Source: Flavobacterium sp. JAS (GTDB taxonomy: Bacteria; Bacteroidota; Bacteroidia; Flavobacteriales; Flavobacteriaceae). From it: a stretch of 64,000 nucleotides of DNA. A model generated the notes under the pieces. It did no database searches, was not told where the DNA came from, and saw only the letters and a list, made by a program, of their open reading frames with translations. Made by a program: the position numbers and the translations under genes. The DNA is taken from assembly GCF_020991455.1 (NCBI RefSeq), contig NZ_JAJMOX010000004.1, forward strand, positions 1-64,000, given 5' to 3'. Below are positions 63,923 through 64,000 of this stretch, in pieces. Position 1 is the first letter of the stretch. Every line of letters begins with the position of its first letter.

Positions 63923-63934
63923 AAAATAAAAAAA

Positions 63935-64000
63935 ATGACTTTCTCAGAAGAAAATTATCTAAAATCAATATATCACCTTACGGCATCGAATGACGCTGAA
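63935..64000 (+). CDS. mntR: DtxR/MntR-family metal-dependent regulator (5' end only)
   Basis: Twenty-two codons are visible before the window ends, reading MTFSEENYLKSIYHLTAS and then NDAE. This matches the first helix of DtxR/MntR repressors, where SEENYLKxIYxL is characteristic. Directly downstream of an Nramp transporter, it is probably the manganese-responsive repressor of mntH. The 3' part is outside the window. Confidence 0.75.
   Translation, partial: MTFSEENYLKSIYHLTASNDAE

Overview
The window looks like chromosomal DNA of a Flavobacterium-type bacterium (Bacteroidota, Flavobacteriaceae). Reasons: AT-rich sequence; promoters that fit the Flavobacterium pattern TTG-N17..23-TAnnTTTG; the gliding-motility lipoprotein GldH; a secreted M4 metalloprotease with a C-terminal type IX secretion sorting domain; TonB-dependent receptors with N-terminal carboxypeptidase-like domains; a RicT/PSP1 protein; and a lycopene cyclase. 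It is mostly core and housekeeping DNA. I see no prophage, conjugative element, CRISPR array, tRNA or rRNA.

Layout. 0-6.7 kb: CDGSH protein, metG, an EamA permease, a HAD phosphatase with a CAT-like acetyltransferase, and an OmpA-type outer-membrane protein. 7-11.8 kb: lipoprotein, unknown secreted protein, ferritin, a tiny Lys/Cys-rich protein, DUF2461 and a short SSB. 11.9-16.7 kb: a tight operon of a GNAT-nitrilase fusion, Zn-ribbon protein, membrane-anchored M28 peptidase and SRPBCC protein. 16.7-25.9 kb: rhodanese divergent from a MetR-like LysR regulator, GNAT, SDR, DUF2207 protein, O6-alkylguanine methyltransferase, PolB-type exonuclease, AlkZ-like glycosylase and a SpmA-SpmB fusion. 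26.0-26.7 kb: one small HUH (IS200/RAYT-type) element with hairpin ends. 26.7-39.4 kb: lipoprotein, fumarase, PAS protein, DNA polymerase IV, metallophosphatase, a small outer-membrane protein, a secreted SAM hydrolase, a TonB receptor and the M4 protease. 39.7-48.3 kb (minus strand): scoB, a class A beta-lactamase, scoA, PBP1A, gldH, ricT and trhO. 48.5-54.2 kb: a complete RND efflux operon. 54.3-61.4 kb (minus): bacilliredoxin, ArsR regulator, lycopene cyclase, thioredoxin-like protein, TonB receptor, and a FAD oxidoreductase with a MerC protein. 61.5-64 kb: Fur-family regulator, an Nramp transporter fused to a universal-stress domain, and the start of a DtxR/MntR regulator, which together form a metal-homeostasis block.

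The most unusual signal is between the genes. About nineteen gaps carry degenerate arrays of short units with a clear period of 8 nt (9-10 nt in some classes), usually arranged as imperfect and often nested inverted repeats. Several have a Rho-independent terminator exactly at the centre. Two loci 37.5 kb apart share the same architecture and nearly the same central hairpin, and in one gap a different palindromic repeat sits inside the element. Other points: the beta-lactamase interrupts scoA/scoB, with the same array leader in front of both bla and scoB; there is a palindromic candidate MntR operator next to the mntH promoter; and one 13-bp palindrome is shared between the fur/merC divergent region and the gap upstream of bla.
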